Positions 39,118 to 48,391 are shown, numbered from the stretch's first letter. The stretch: DNA of 64,000 nucleotides from Bacillota bacterium (GCA_023386955.1 JAEWIS010000031.1:393238-457237), one strand, 5' to 3'. Notes: generated by a model not told the origin, from the letters alone. Program-made: numbers and translations.

Positions 39118-39164
39118 AATTAAAAAGAGACTAATCCATCTTCCACAGGGAAGGGAATAGTCTC
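39118..39164 (-). terminator. Hairpin with T run in the leader of the nitrogenase-like operon
   Basis: GAGACTA/TAGTCTC outer stem with inner CTTCC/GGAAG. The minus-strand T run (39126-39122) follows, about 100 bases before the GTG at 39022. It has the form of an attenuator. It is too far from trxB, which has its own terminator, to be needed there. No known riboswitch core was recognised upstream. Confidence 0.55.
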
Positions 39165-39364
39165 CAGCTAACTGGTCAACTTATTATATTCCGATAATTT
39201 TGATGTGTTTTATGTATATTAGCTTAGCCTACGGATATAGCTTTGTCAACGTTGGAAACAAGCCCAAACCATCATTTCGATTAATTGTAACTTTTTCCTG
39301 AACCTATGGTGGGAGGCCTGGGGCACCCTCGATGATGTCCGATGGCCGAGTTTGAAGAGCCGTT

Positions 39365-39549
39365 GTTACGGACTGGGGAGCCGTTATTCCCCGAAACTTG
39401 CTGCTTCTGATGCTCTTATGGACACACGATACGCTATTTACATCTAGACCCGCCCAAATCGGCTCATGTCCGGTATATAGCGGCTTCTGGGTCCGCTCAG
39501 CTGAAAAAACACCGTAATTTCGCCAAATAACGGCTCCTGGGTCCGTTTT
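39365..39549. repeat. Symmetric four-unit repeat array A3 (diverged units)
   Basis: Units at 39365-39386, 39415-39436, 39478-39499 and 39528-39549. The last two read TAGCGGCTTCTGGGTCCGCT and TAACGGCTCCTGGGTCCGTT; the first is the same motif inverted and the second a degenerate inverted copy. Gaps are 28, 41 and 28 bp, and both pairs are centred on 39457. Sequence differs from A1/A2, but the geometry is the same. It occupies most of the gap between trxB and the nitrogenase-like operon. Confidence 0.7.
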
Positions 39550-39627
39550 GGCGGCAACCCGCCGTCCATATTCGCAGCCCGACTACATCTGCAGGGAGCA
39601 AGGTGAAACCACCCACATTGACGGAGC

Positions 39628-39656
39628 AAAAAAAACCGCCCCCATTACGGGGCGGC
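39628..39656 (-). terminator. Terminator of trxB
   Basis: CCGCCCC/GGGGCGG stem with a minus-strand T run at 39635-39628. Confidence 0.85.
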
Positions 39657-39682
39657 TCAGATAAACATGCTTCAGCATGCTC

Positions 39683-40630
39683 TTACAAGCTCTGGCTCCA
39701 GTCATGCACCATGCTGCCTTCCAGGAACTTCTCGCAATCCAGAGCGGCCATACAGCCGCTGCCTGCGGCGGTAATCGCCTGGCGGTAGCGGTGGTCCTGT
39801 ACATCGCCGCAGGCGAACACGCCGGGGATGTTGGTTTCGGTGGTGCCCGGCTTCACCTTGATGTAGCCGGTCTCGTCGGTTTCGATCTGGCCGCCCAGGA
39901 ATCCGGTGTTGGGAGTATGACCGATGGCAACGAAGATGCCGTCGGTTTCAATAACCTCCTCCTGTCCGGTGGCATTGTTCTTGACCTTAAGTCCTGTAAC
40001 GCCTTTGTCGCCTGCCAGCACTTCCAGCGGCGTATTGTTCAGGCCCCAGCTAACCTTGGGGTTCTCGCGGGCACGGTCTTGCATAATCTTGGACGCCCGC
40101 AGCTCGTCGCGGCGGTGGACCAGCTTCACTTCCGTAGCGAAGCGGGTCAGGAAGTTGGCCTCCTCCATGGCGGAGTCGCCGCCGCCCACTACGATAATCT
40201 TCTTCCCGCGGAAGAAGAAGCCGTCACAGGTGGCACAGGTGCTAACGCCGCGGCCCACATTCTCGCGCTCGCCGGCGATGCCCAGATATTTGGCAGAGGC
40301 GCCGGTGGAGATAATCACCGATTCGGCCTCCAGCGTTTCTACGCCTTCCATTACGATCTTGAAGGGACGGGAGCCGAACTCTACACCCTTCACCCAGCCG
40401 GTTTTGAAGGTGGCACCGAAGCGCTGCGCCTGCTTGCGCATATTGTCCATCAGCTCCGGACCCATAATTCCCTCCGGAAACCCAGGGAAATTTTCGATCT
40501 CTGTGGTGGTGGTTAGCTGTCCGCCCGGCTCCGGTCCTTCAATCACCAGCGGGTTCATATTGGCCCGGGCCAGGTAGATGGCCGCCGTAAGGCCCGAAGG
40601 GCCGGTTCCGATAATAATGCTTTTGTACAT
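39683..40630 (-). CDS. trxB: Thioredoxin-disulfide reductase
   Basis: A 315-residue FAD/NADPH enzyme that reduces thioredoxin in the cytoplasm. The FAD motif GTGPSGLTAA is at the N terminus, the redox-active CATC near residue 134, the NADPH motif GGGDSAMEEA follows, and the C-terminal FAD motif GVFACGDVQDHRYRQ is complete. AGGGAGG precedes the ATG. In related genomes trxB is near the rapZ-yvcK-whiA block; here about 25 kb of accessory genes separate them. Confidence 0.98.
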   Translation of the reverse strand: MYKSIIIGTGPSGLTAAIYLARANMNPLVIEGPEPGGQLTTTTEIENFPGFPEGIMGPELMDNMRKQAQRFGATFKTGWVKGVEFGSRPFKIVMEGVETLEAESVIISTGASAKYLGIAGERENVGRGVSTCATCDGFFFRGKKIIVVGGGDSAMEEANFLTRFATEVKLVHRRDELRASKIMQDRARENPKVSWGLNNTPLEVLAGDKGVTGLKVKNNATGQEEVIETDGIFVAIGHTPNTGFLGGQIETDETGYIKVKPGTTETNIPGVFACGDVQDHRYRQAITAAGSGCMAALDCEKFLEGSMVHDWSQSL

Positions 40631-40695
40631 TGCAGGTTCATCCTCCCTAAGGGTTTTGCCGTAAGCAAAACCGGCATCGTAAGCTTATACTTCCC

Positions 40696-42489
40696 TTATT
40701 GTTCCTCTGTCGTTGCTCCGGCTCCTGTGCTCCCGTCCGGCCGGGTTCCCTCATAGATGGCCTTCATCTTCTGACGGAGGCCGCAGGCATCGTCAATATG
40801 CTTTACACAGGTACGCGCTGCGCTGATGGAGATCTGGTAACGCGCCGCAATCTCCTCATAGGTCACAGACCGGCGGTGCATCTTGGCCGTCAGATATTCC
40901 AGCGCTGCCGCCCAGCTTTCCGGCTTCGCCATACGGGGTTTGGCCGGAAACACTCGGGATAAGTATTCCACCCAGAGCGTTTCCAAGTCATGCTGCTGCA
41001 CAAGATCATACCGTTTGTTCATGCTGGAGAAGGCCAGATCCAGAACCGCAGTCCATTCCGCTTCCCAACCGGGAAGGGCGGGGGCGTAGGGCTGGGCGGG
41101 CTGCTCGGTAAGCTCACCCTCCAGCATAACCGTATACGGTCCGGACACCTTCATGGTCCGCAGCACAAACATGGCGACGCGCTTCAAGTAGTCATTTTCC
41201 AACGGGTCCAAAAGAAACTCTGTCAGCGCTTCCTTCACCTCATGATCCGCAATCAGCCCGAAGGCCTGGATCACCTGGAGCTTGGTCTCCATATCCCCGT
41301 GGCGCAGCGCCCAGAAGAAGGAGGACCGGACCAGCGGGTCCTTGCGGATGGTTTCCGGCAGTAGCTCCCCCTCCTCCTTCTCCATGGAGCGGAACTGCTC
41401 CTCGAAGGGAAGGTGGTAGTGGTAGCTCAAGAAGGGACGCGCCAGGCCTTGACCCTCGGGGGCATCACGCCGTTCCATCATCGTCAGATAGAAGGGCGGA
41501 ATCTTGGAGGCCGGGTCCAGCCGCGCCGCTTGCTGCCAGTGCCGCTCCGCCTCCGCATACCGTCCGGTATTCACGCAGGCCACCGCAATGTAATGGAACA
41601 GAGAAGGATCCTCCTCCACGCCGCACAAGCCGCCTTTGGTCAGACGGCGGAACAGCTGGTAAGCAGCCTCATGCTCGCCGAGAATCCCCATGGTGGTAGC
41701 CAGCTTGAACACATGCTCCTGGTGGTAGGGGTAGGTTTTGCGCAGCAAAGCCGCCAGCCGCTCCAGCCGCTCCCGGTCACCCAGGTTCTGATAGAAGATA
41801 GCCAGATTGCACAGCGCGTGGAGATTGCCCTCCTCCTGATCCAGGACCTGGCTGATGGTCTCCATAGCCTTGGTGAAATGCCCCATATAATAGTAAGCCA
41901 GCGCCAAATTGTTCTTGGCTGCCAGAAACTCGGGATATTTCTTGATGACCCGCTTCAAAAGCTTCACCGCTTCGCCAAATTGTCCCTGCTCCAGCAGACT
42001 GCGGGCCTTATCATGCTCAAACAGCCCCTCACGGCTTTTGATAAAAGCCGGCTCCGAGGGACGCTCCAGCTCGTAGCTCAGGTACTCCATCATTTCCTCG
42101 GATTCCTGAACGAACTGGCCCTCCTCATCATTCTCCAGATAGTGGATAATGGCCTTTTCCGCCGCCTCGAAATCCTCCATATTGGCAAAATTATTGGCCA
42201 TATAGAAGTAACATTCCGTCATGGTCGGATCAACCTCATCCACAATACGCTGCAGAATCTGATTGGATTCGCTATATTTCCCAATCTCGGACAGGATGCC
42301 CGCCAGATTGCAGTGATTCACAGGATTCTCCGGCTCATAATCAACCGCCCGCCGGAAATACTTAATCGCCTTATCGTATCGGTAACGGTCCAAGGAACGG
42401 ACCGCTCTTTCGAAAAAGAACGTGGCATCCATATGCAGTGGGATGATTTTCTGGTTTCCTGGAGCCGCCACACACTTTTTCTTGCCCAT
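40696..42489 (-). CDS. Tetratricopeptide repeat protein
   Basis: A 597-residue cytoplasmic protein built mainly of TPR helix pairs (about 40-300), with recognisable units such as DKAIKYFRRAVDYEPENP and AVKLLKRVIKKYPEFLAAKN. The C-terminal section (about 500-580) resembles a helix-turn-helix: VTYEEIAARYQISISAARTCV. TPR regions mediate protein contacts; the function is not known. The ATG at 42489 follows GGAGGTG. It lies just before trxB with a 65-base gap. Confidence 0.85.
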   Translation of the reverse strand: MGKKKCVAAPGNQKIIPLHMDATFFFERAVRSLDRYRYDKAIKYFRRAVDYEPENPVNHCNLAGILSEIGKYSESNQILQRIVDEVDPTMTECYFYMANNFANMEDFEAAEKAIIHYLENDEEGQFVQESEEMMEYLSYELERPSEPAFIKSREGLFEHDKARSLLEQGQFGEAVKLLKRVIKKYPEFLAAKNNLALAYYYMGHFTKAMETISQVLDQEEGNLHALCNLAIFYQNLGDRERLERLAALLRKTYPYHQEHVFKLATTMGILGEHEAAYQLFRRLTKGGLCGVEEDPSLFHYIAVACVNTGRYAEAERHWQQAARLDPASKIPPFYLTMMERRDAPEGQGLARPFLSYHYHLPFEEQFRSMEKEEGELLPETIRKDPLVRSSFFWALRHGDMETKLQVIQAFGLIADHEVKEALTEFLLDPLENDYLKRVAMFVLRTMKVSGPYTVMLEGELTEQPAQPYAPALPGWEAEWTAVLDLAFSSMNKRYDLVQQHDLETLWVEYLSRVFPAKPRMAKPESWAAALEYLTAKMHRRSVTYEEIAARYQISISAARTCVKHIDDACGLRQKMKAIYEGTRPDGSTGAGATTEEQ

Positions 42490-42636
42490 TATAAGGCACC
42501 TCCGGATCTCGCAGTTCAATACGGGACATTGCCCGTTAAAATCAAGTATAGCCAAGTGCCATTTGGAAGTAAAGGCGAGTCTGCACAGGAGGATTCAGGA
42601 AAATCCCTTCCAGATCCCTCCAGAATCCGGAAGCCC

Positions 42637-42677
42637 AAAAAAAGCGCCCCCGGCTGAAAACCGCCGCAGGACGCTTT
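42637..42677 (-). terminator. Terminator of prs
   Basis: Imperfect stem pairing AAAGCG..CC with GG..CGCTTT around an inner GGC/GCC; minus-strand T run at 42643-42637. Confidence 0.7.
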
Positions 42678-42691
42678 GCTGATTTTACCCT

Positions 42692-43642
42692 TTAGACCCC
42701 GCCGTATTTGAAAAGAGAGCTGATGGAGCCCCCGCTGGTATTAATGCGGATGGCATTGGAGAGCAGCCCCGCTACAGAAAGCACGTGGAAGCGGGAGGAA
42801 TGCTCCTCGGGAATGGCAATGGAGTCGGTAATGACGACCTCCATAATATTCGGGTGGTCCAGACGCTCCAGAGCCGGTGGTGAAAATACCGGATGGGTGG
42901 CGCAGATCAGCACGTCGTTGGCTCCCCGCTCCTTCAGGCTCTCCACCACATTGACAATGGTTGTGCCCGTATCGATCAAATCCTCAATAATAATAGGGGT
43001 GTGCCCCTCCACCTCGCCGATGACGTGGGTAATCACCGATTGGTTATGCTCCGGGCGTTTTTTGATCATAATGGCAAACGGGGCATTCAATATATTCGCC
43101 AGATTCTCCGCTGTCGTAGCCCGTCCCGCATCAGGGGATACCACAATGGGATTCACAATATTTTTCTTGCGGATGTAATCGCTGATCAGATCCAAAGCCG
43201 TCAGATGATCCACCGGAATGTTGAAGAAACCCTGGATGGCGGGCGCATGGAGATCGATGGTAATGACCCTGTCGGCTCCTGCCGTAGTCAGTACATCCGC
43301 TACCATTTTCGCCGAAATGGGCTCCCGCGGTGCTGCCTTGCGTTCCTGTCTCGAGTAACCATAGTACGGAATCACCAGGTTGATTGTCCTTGCCGAAGCA
43401 CGTTTGGCGGCATCCATCATAACCAGAAGCTCGACAAAGTGTTCGTTGATGGGCCGGGAAAAGGTTTGGACCAGGAACACATCGCAGTTGCGGATCGTTT
43501 CCTCGTACAAGCAATAATGCTCCCCGCTTTTGAAGCGGGACAGCTTGACCCGTCCGAGCGGACGACCCAGCTCTCCGCAGATCTTCGCCGCCAATTGCGG
43601 ATTCGAAGAACCGGAGAAAATTTTCACGTTTTCGGAAATCAT
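42692..43642 (-). CDS. prs: Ribose-phosphate diphosphokinase (PRPP synthetase)
   Basis: A 316-residue enzyme making PRPP from ribose 5-phosphate and ATP, the precursor for purines, pyrimidines and histidine. Motifs: YYGYSRQERK for ATP, the Mg-binding DLHAPAIQGFF, and the PRPP loop IIEDLIDTGTT. AGGAGGG precedes the ATG. It has its own terminator. HisG, encoded at 52677, uses its product. Paenibacilli often have another prs next to glmU, so this may be a second copy. Confidence 0.95.
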   Translation of the reverse strand: MISENVKIFSGSSNPQLAAKICGELGRPLGRVKLSRFKSGEHYCLYEETIRNCDVFLVQTFSRPINEHFVELLVMMDAAKRASARTINLVIPYYGYSRQERKAAPREPISAKMVADVLTTAGADRVITIDLHAPAIQGFFNIPVDHLTALDLISDYIRKKNIVNPIVVSPDAGRATTAENLANILNAPFAIMIKKRPEHNQSVITHVIGEVEGHTPIIIEDLIDTGTTIVNVVESLKERGANDVLICATHPVFSPPALERLDHPNIMEVVITDSIAIPEEHSSRFHVLSVAGLLSNAIRINTSGGSISSLFKYGGV

Positions 43643-43805
43643 GGTTACCCTCCTGAGCTTTTTTGCCGATGCGGCATGAACCTTCCGGGTGAAACGGCAC
43701 TTCTATTATACATCCTTGAGAACGCTTTTGTTAGTCTCAAAAATGAACGTTTTCCTATGGCTTCCCATCACACGACGGCTAGTTGATCGGTAAAGAATAT
43801 ATAAC

Positions 43806-43846
43806 TTTGTTCGGAAATTGAACAAACTAACGCCAATTTTTATAAC
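43806..43846 (+). promoter_or_regulatory. XylR-like operator and promoter of the GH43 operon
   Basis: Inverted repeat TTTGTTC-ggaaatt-GAACAAA (43806-43826) followed by CTAA; the right half AACAAACTAA matches the Bacillus xyl operator half-site. It overlaps a promoter: TTGAAC 43818-43823, 17-bp spacer, TATAAC 43841-43846. Xylose-responsive repression is likely. Confidence 0.65.
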
Positions 43847-43918
43847 CGCTTTGTTTTATAATAAGGTAGAAATCATGAGCCGGCCTTCCCCGGAGGGCTG
43901 TTGCAGGGAGGAACTGTT

Positions 43919-45481
43919 ATGGCGACGTATCAAAATCCGATTTTGCCGGGTTTTTATCCGGACCCGTCCGTATGCCGGGTGGGAGAAGACTATTATCTTG
44001 TGACCTCCAGCTTTGAATATTTCCCGGGTGTTCCCGTGTTCCACAGCCGGGATCTGGTCCACTGGCGGCAGCTGGGCCATGTGCTGGACCGCCCCTCACA
44101 GCTGAATATGGACGGCATTCTGCCCTCCAAGGCGATCTGGGCCCCCACCATCCGTTACCATCAGGGAACCTTCTATATGATTACCACCTTTGTCGATAAC
44201 CAAGGGGAGCAGCACAATTTCTATGTGACGGCGCAGGATCCGGCCGGCCCCTGGTCCGATCCCGTCTGGCTGGAGGACGCCCCCGGCATTGATCCGTCCC
44301 TTCTCTTCGATGACGATGGCAAGGTTTATTACACCGGCAACCGGGTCCCCCCGGAGGGTCAGGTCCATGCCAAGAATATGGACATCTGGATTTCCGAGCT
44401 GGATGTGGCGACAGGCAAGCTGACCGGGGAAAAAAGGAGCCTCTGGCAGGGCGCTCTGAAGGTGGCCCATGCCCAGGAAAGCCCCCATCTGTACAAAATC
44501 GGCGGCTACTATTATCTCATGATCGCCGAGGGCGGTACCGGCTTCACCCATGCCGTGACCATTGCCCGGAGTGAGCATGTATATGGCCCCTATGAAGGCT
44601 ATAAGGGCAACCCCATTCTGACCCACCGGCATCTGGGCCGGGAAGCGGCCATCGTGAATGTGGGGCATGCAGATATTTTCGTTACTCAAGACGGCGACTG
44701 GTGGATGGTGTGTCTGGCCTCCCGCCCTTACGGCGGCTACTACCGCAATCTGGGCCGGGAAACCTTCCTGGTGCCGGTCAAATGGGAGGATGGCTGGCCG
44801 GTGGTCAATCCTGGCAAGGGGATCGTGGAAGCGGTGATGCCCGCTCCGAAGCTGCCGGCCCACCCGTTCCCGGCGGTATCCGGTTTTGACCCCTTCGACG
44901 GGGAACGGCTGGGGGATACCTGGAACTTCCTGCGCACTCCACGGGGTGATTTCTGGAGCCTGTCCGAACGTCCTGGCTATTTGCAGCTCCGGCTGAAGCA
45001 GGAAACGCTGGCGGATTACGCCAATCCCGCATTTGTTTGCCGCCGGCAGCAGCACATGAGCTTCAGCGCCCGCACCGTGATGGAGTTCGCTCCCCAAGCT
45101 GAGGGTGAAGCAGCGGGAATGGCATTGCTGCAGAATGCCCATTACCAGTTCCGTATGGTATACGGGATGTTCGGCGGGGAGCGCTCTCTCAGACTGATGG
45201 AACGCAAAGGCGGAGAGGATAAGCCGCTGGCTTCTGCAGCATTGGAAACGGAGCGCCTCTTCCTGAAGGTTGAGGCCCGGGGTCAGGCCTATTCCTTCTA
45301 TTACAGCCTGGACGGAGCAGAGTGGCTGACCCTGTTTGCCGATGCGGACGGCACCATTCTCAGCACCGATGTGGCAGGGGGCTTCGTAGGGGCCTATCTG
45401 GGCCTGTACGCCACCTCCCACGGCCAATCAAGCAGTAATGCCGCGGACTTCGACTGGTTCGAATATTTGCCGCTTAACTAA
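43919..45481 (+). CDS. Glycoside hydrolase family 43 (beta-xylosidase / arabinofuranosidase)
   Basis: A 520-residue cytoplasmic inverting glycosidase with a five-bladed propeller followed by a beta-sandwich. Catalytic blocks: GFYPDPSVC (base Asp about 15), GIDPSLLFDDDGKVYY, and AQESPHLYKIGGYYYLMIAEG (acid Glu). The C-terminal ~200 residues match the DUF1349/XynB-type domain seen in GH43 subfamily 11 beta-xylosidases. It lacks a signal peptide, so it should cut imported xylo- or arabino-oligosaccharides. GGGAGG precedes the ATG at 43919. It heads a two-gene operon. Confidence 0.92.
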   Translation: MATYQNPILPGFYPDPSVCRVGEDYYLVTSSFEYFPGVPVFHSRDLVHWRQLGHVLDRPSQLNMDGILPSKAIWAPTIRYHQGTFYMITTFVDNQGEQHNFYVTAQDPAGPWSDPVWLEDAPGIDPSLLFDDDGKVYYTGNRVPPEGQVHAKNMDIWISELDVATGKLTGEKRSLWQGALKVAHAQESPHLYKIGGYYYLMIAEGGTGFTHAVTIARSEHVYGPYEGYKGNPILTHRHLGREAAIVNVGHADIFVTQDGDWWMVCLASRPYGGYYRNLGRETFLVPVKWEDGWPVVNPGKGIVEAVMPAPKLPAHPFPAVSGFDPFDGERLGDTWNFLRTPRGDFWSLSERPGYLQLRLKQETLADYANPAFVCRRQQHMSFSARTVMEFAPQAEGEAAGMALLQNAHYQFRMVYGMFGGERSLRLMERKGGEDKPLASAALETERLFLKVEARGQAYSFYYSLDGAEWLTLFADADGTILSTDVAGGFVGAYLGLYATSHGQSSSNAADFDWFEYLPLN

Positions 45482-45494
45482 AGGAGGATTTCCT

Positions 45495-47030
45495 TTGAAT
45501 ATACCAACCTATACCAACCCTATTCTGCCAGGCTTCCATCCGGACCCGTCTATTGTGCGGGTAGGCGAGGATTATTATTTAGCCAACTCCACCTTCCAAT
45601 TCTTCCCCGGCATGGTACTGTCCCATTCCCGGGATTTGGTGAACTGGCGTTATATCGGACACGGCCTTACACGGAGTGAGGACCTTCCCCTCCGTGGACT
45701 TCCGGACTCCTTCGGCATTTGGGCTCCGGATATTTCCTATGTGGACGGGATGTTCTACCTGATGGCTACCCTCCGGCTGGCGGGAGCGGGCCGGGCCAAT
45801 ATTGTGGTCCGGTCGGAGCGCCCCGAGGGACCGTATTCCGCTCCCTCGGTACTAAACCATGAGGGGATTGATCCCTCCCACTTTGTGGATGCCGATGGCC
45901 GGCGCTACATGGTGTATGGCCGGGGCGGCGCCTGGCTGCTTCCTTTATCCGACGACAGCTTGTCGCCGGCGGGCGAAGCAGTGAAGCTGTGGGACGGAAC
46001 CGGCCGGGCTTCCCCGGAGGGTCCCCATCTGCTGCGGAAGGACGGCTGGTATTATCTGATTCTCGCCGAAGGCGGCACGGAATACGGCCACTGCATCACA
46101 GTCGCCCGTTCCCGGGGGCTGCTGGGGCCGTATGAGGCCTGTCCGACGAATCCGGTGCACACACAGACCGACCCTGCAGCTGTTATCCAACGTGCCGGCC
46201 ACGGCAAGCTGGTGGAGACCCAACATGGGGAATGGTGGATGGTCCATTTGGGCGGAAGACCCCTGCGGGGAGGCTTCTGCACCCTGGGCCGGGAAACCTA
46301 TCTGGAGCCAGTCCAATGGACAGAGGACGGCTGGTTTACGGTGAACGGCGGCCAAGGGCCCAGCCTGGTGCAGCAGGCTCCCGCTTTACCCGAGACAGTG
46401 TGGGACGCGCCTCCTGCCCGGGATGAGTTCGAAGCGGCAGACCTTCCCCTTCATTGGTGCTTCGCCTGGAATCCCGTGGAGGAAAACTGGTCTCTTACGG
46501 AACGCCCCGGCTTCCTGCGCCTGTATACCGGTGATGCTGATCTGGACTCCACCGATGCGGAGAACGTCCTGGTGCGGCGGGAAACCGCCCACCGGTATAC
46601 GGCCGGATTGAAGCTGGAGTTCACTCCGGGTGTAGCGGGGGAACAAGCGGGGGTAACCTGCTATTACGACTCCCGCTGCTTCATCAAGCTGGCACTGACG
46701 GCTGTAGACAGCGGTCTCGCGGTGAAGCTGACAGAGAACCGGGCACGCAGCCTGCGGGAACTGGCCTCCCATCCGGTTCCTGCGGGAACCGGGACCCTGT
46801 ACTTGCAGGTCCGGGTGGACGGGGAAACACGGAGCTTCTATTACAGCCTGGACGGGACGGAATGGCTGGAGGCTGGCACCGTAGAGGATGCCCGCTTCCT
46901 CAGCGATGAAGGCACCCAAGAGAAAAAAGCCTTCACCGGCGCCATGGTAGGCCTATTCGCCGTCAACGGCGGCTCCGGCCGGCATATCCCCGCAGACTTC
47001 GACTGGTTCGAGTACCGCGCCGGAGATTGA
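45495..47030 (+). CDS. Second glycoside hydrolase family 43 enzyme
   Basis: A 511-residue paralog of the preceding enzyme, starting with TTG 13 bases after its stop, with AAGGAGG at 45481-45487 setting that start. It keeps GFHPDPSIVRVGEDYYL, the GIDPSHFVDADGRRY block and the EGPHLLRKDGWYYLILAEGG acid-Glu region, plus the C-terminal sandwich. No signal peptide. The two enzymes probably differ in preference, for example xylosyl versus arabinosyl linkages. Tandem duplication is likely. Confidence 0.9.
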   Translation: MNIPTYTNPILPGFHPDPSIVRVGEDYYLANSTFQFFPGMVLSHSRDLVNWRYIGHGLTRSEDLPLRGLPDSFGIWAPDISYVDGMFYLMATLRLAGAGRANIVVRSERPEGPYSAPSVLNHEGIDPSHFVDADGRRYMVYGRGGAWLLPLSDDSLSPAGEAVKLWDGTGRASPEGPHLLRKDGWYYLILAEGGTEYGHCITVARSRGLLGPYEACPTNPVHTQTDPAAVIQRAGHGKLVETQHGEWWMVHLGGRPLRGGFCTLGRETYLEPVQWTEDGWFTVNGGQGPSLVQQAPALPETVWDAPPARDEFEAADLPLHWCFAWNPVEENWSLTERPGFLRLYTGDADLDSTDAENVLVRRETAHRYTAGLKLEFTPGVAGEQAGVTCYYDSRCFIKLALTAVDSGLAVKLTENRARSLRELASHPVPAGTGTLYLQVRVDGETRSFYYSLDGTEWLEAGTVEDARFLSDEGTQEKKAFTGAMVGLFAVNGGSGRHIPADFDWFEYRAGD

Positions 47031-47239
47031 TCCGAGTCCCAGCCTAGAGCGTGTTTGTATACTTCGGGGGCCCTCATGCGGGTTGCAGAAAGGGCCTAAG
47101 GAAACGAAGGAAACTATCCGTTGAAATTTCCGGTGGGTGGTTTCGTCTACTTCCAAAAGACAAATCCCGTATTTTGTCTTTCATACAGTGGGCACTGGCA
47201 TTCTCCCACGGAAAAATGCTCAGCCAAACACAATATATA

Positions 47240-47251
47240 GAACTTATGTTC
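47240..47251. promoter_or_regulatory. LexA/DinR-like box
   Basis: GAAC-TTAT-GTTC followed by G; the Bacillus SOS consensus is CGAAC-N4-GTTCG, so nine of ten fixed positions match. No convincing downstream gene was found. Confidence 0.4.
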
Positions 47252-47377
47252 GATACAATAACAATATATGGGCCTCTACCTCCGGGAGCCTCTATCTCCC
47301 CGAGTGTCCACTTCTCGACGGACATTCTATTCAGTTTTGTCCTTCTACAGCGAACATCCCGGCCCCCTAGTCAGCAC

Positions 47378-47412
47378 AAAAAGAGCTTCCCCATGCGGAA
47401 AGCTCTTTTTGC
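47378..47412 (-). terminator. Terminator after the histidine operon
   Basis: Long stem AAAAAGAGCTT..CC/GG..AAAGCTCTTTTT with loop CCATGC, usable on both strands. Confidence 0.75.
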
Positions 47413-47512
47413 GCCTGTACTTCTCTTTTTGGCCAATACTTCTCTTTTTTCATCTGTACTTCTCTTTTTTCGTCTGTACTTCTCTTTGTGCGCCTATACC
47501 ACTCTTTTTACC
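47411..47512. repeat. Tandem repeat of about 20 bp
   Basis: Five imperfect copies of TGTACTTCTCTTTTTTCGTC, diverging toward the end near the hisIE stop codon. The CTCTTTTT core is shared with the neighbouring terminator stem. Confidence 0.75.
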
Positions 47513-47527
47513 AAAAAAAGTGATCCT

Positions 47528-48391
47528 CTATTTATTGTACCTGCGGTCCAGCTCAGCCAAAACGTCGTCCAACGGCAGCTTCTGCTCCTGCAGCAGCACC
47601 AGCAGATGATAGATCAGGTCGCTTACCTCATACCTGAGCTCCTCCGGACTGCGGTTTTTGGCGGCGATAATCACCTCTCCGGCTTCCTCGCCCACCTTCT
47701 TCAGAATCTTGTCCACTCCCTTGTCGAACAGGTACGTGGTATATGCACCCTCCGGCCGCTCCAGCTCGCGCTCCGCAATGGTGGACTCCAGCTTAGCGAG
47801 AATGGCGAAGCGGTCCTGGGCATCCACTGCCCCATCCTTCCGCCAGCCCTTGGCCTCCTCGCGCTCCACACCCCGCAGGCTGCTTCCCACATACTCCTCT
47901 GTCCCGCGATCCGCTGCCGCAAGGGTTTCTCCGCCACCGGATTTCCCGTTGTCCGCATTCTGTCCAGAGTGGAAGGTCGCGTTATCGGCCCGGCTCCGGC
48001 TCTGGGAAGCTTCGCCAGCAGCGCCACCCAGCGGCAGCTCCCGGTAGAAGCAGCTGTTGCTGCCCGTATGGCAGGCCGGTCCCTGCGGAACCACCTTCAG
48101 CAGCAGCGTGTCGGCATCACAGTCGTACGCCAAACTCTTCACCTTTTGCACGTTGCCGGAGGTAGCTCCTTTATGCCACAGCTCCTTGCGCGACCGGCTC
48201 CAAAACCAGGTATCGCCAGACTCCACCGTCAGCTTGAGCGCCTCCCGGTTCATATAGGCCACCATCAGCACATCCTTGCTGGCCGCATCCTGTACTACCG
48301 CCGTCACCAAACCGTCCGGCGACCAGCGGATCAGCTCCGCCAGCTCCTCAACCGTTGCCGCCCGCTTTTGCTCCGTTCCGCTGCTGCTCAT
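47528..48391 (-). CDS. hisI: Bifunctional phosphoribosyl-AMP cyclohydrolase / phosphoribosyl-ATP pyrophosphatase
   Basis: A 287-residue HisIE fusion catalysing steps two and three of histidine synthesis. The HisI part (1-125) has the zinc-site sequences [12 protein letters not shown] and [12 protein letters not shown]; the HisE part (about 195-287) has [16 protein letters not shown]. Between them is an unusually long, hydrophilic linker (about 128-190) rich in Ser, Gly, Glu and Arg. Its ATG overlaps the hisF stop (ATGA). It is the last gene of the his operon. Confidence 0.95.
   Translation of the reverse strand: MSSSGTEQKRAATVEELAELIRWSPDGLVTAVVQDAASKDVLMVAYMNREALKLTVESGDTWFWSRSRKELWHKGATSGNVQKVKSLAYDCDADTLLLKVVPQGPACHTGSNSCFYRELPLGGAAGEASQSRSRADNATFHSGQNADNGKSGGGETLAAADRGTEEYVGSSLRGVEREEAKGWRKDGAVDAQDRFAILAKLESTIAERELERPEGAYTTYLFDKGVDKILKKVGEEAGEVIIAAKNRSPEELRYEVSDLIYHLLVLLQEQKLPLDDVLAELDRRYNK

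Larger units (their letters stand above)
47031..47527. other. Gene-free region with LexA-like box and tandem repeats
   Basis: About 500 bases between convergent GH43 and his operons. It holds a short inverted repeat AAAGACAAA/TTTGTCTTT near 47157-47183, a GAAC-TTAT-GTTC palindrome at 47240-47251, a terminator hairpin and a ~20-bp tandem repeat. Open frames here look non-coding. Confidence 0.6.

Noticed and set aside
44096..45427. 443-codon minus-strand open frame
   Set aside because: Antisense shadow of the first GH43 gene, caused by GC-rich codon use.
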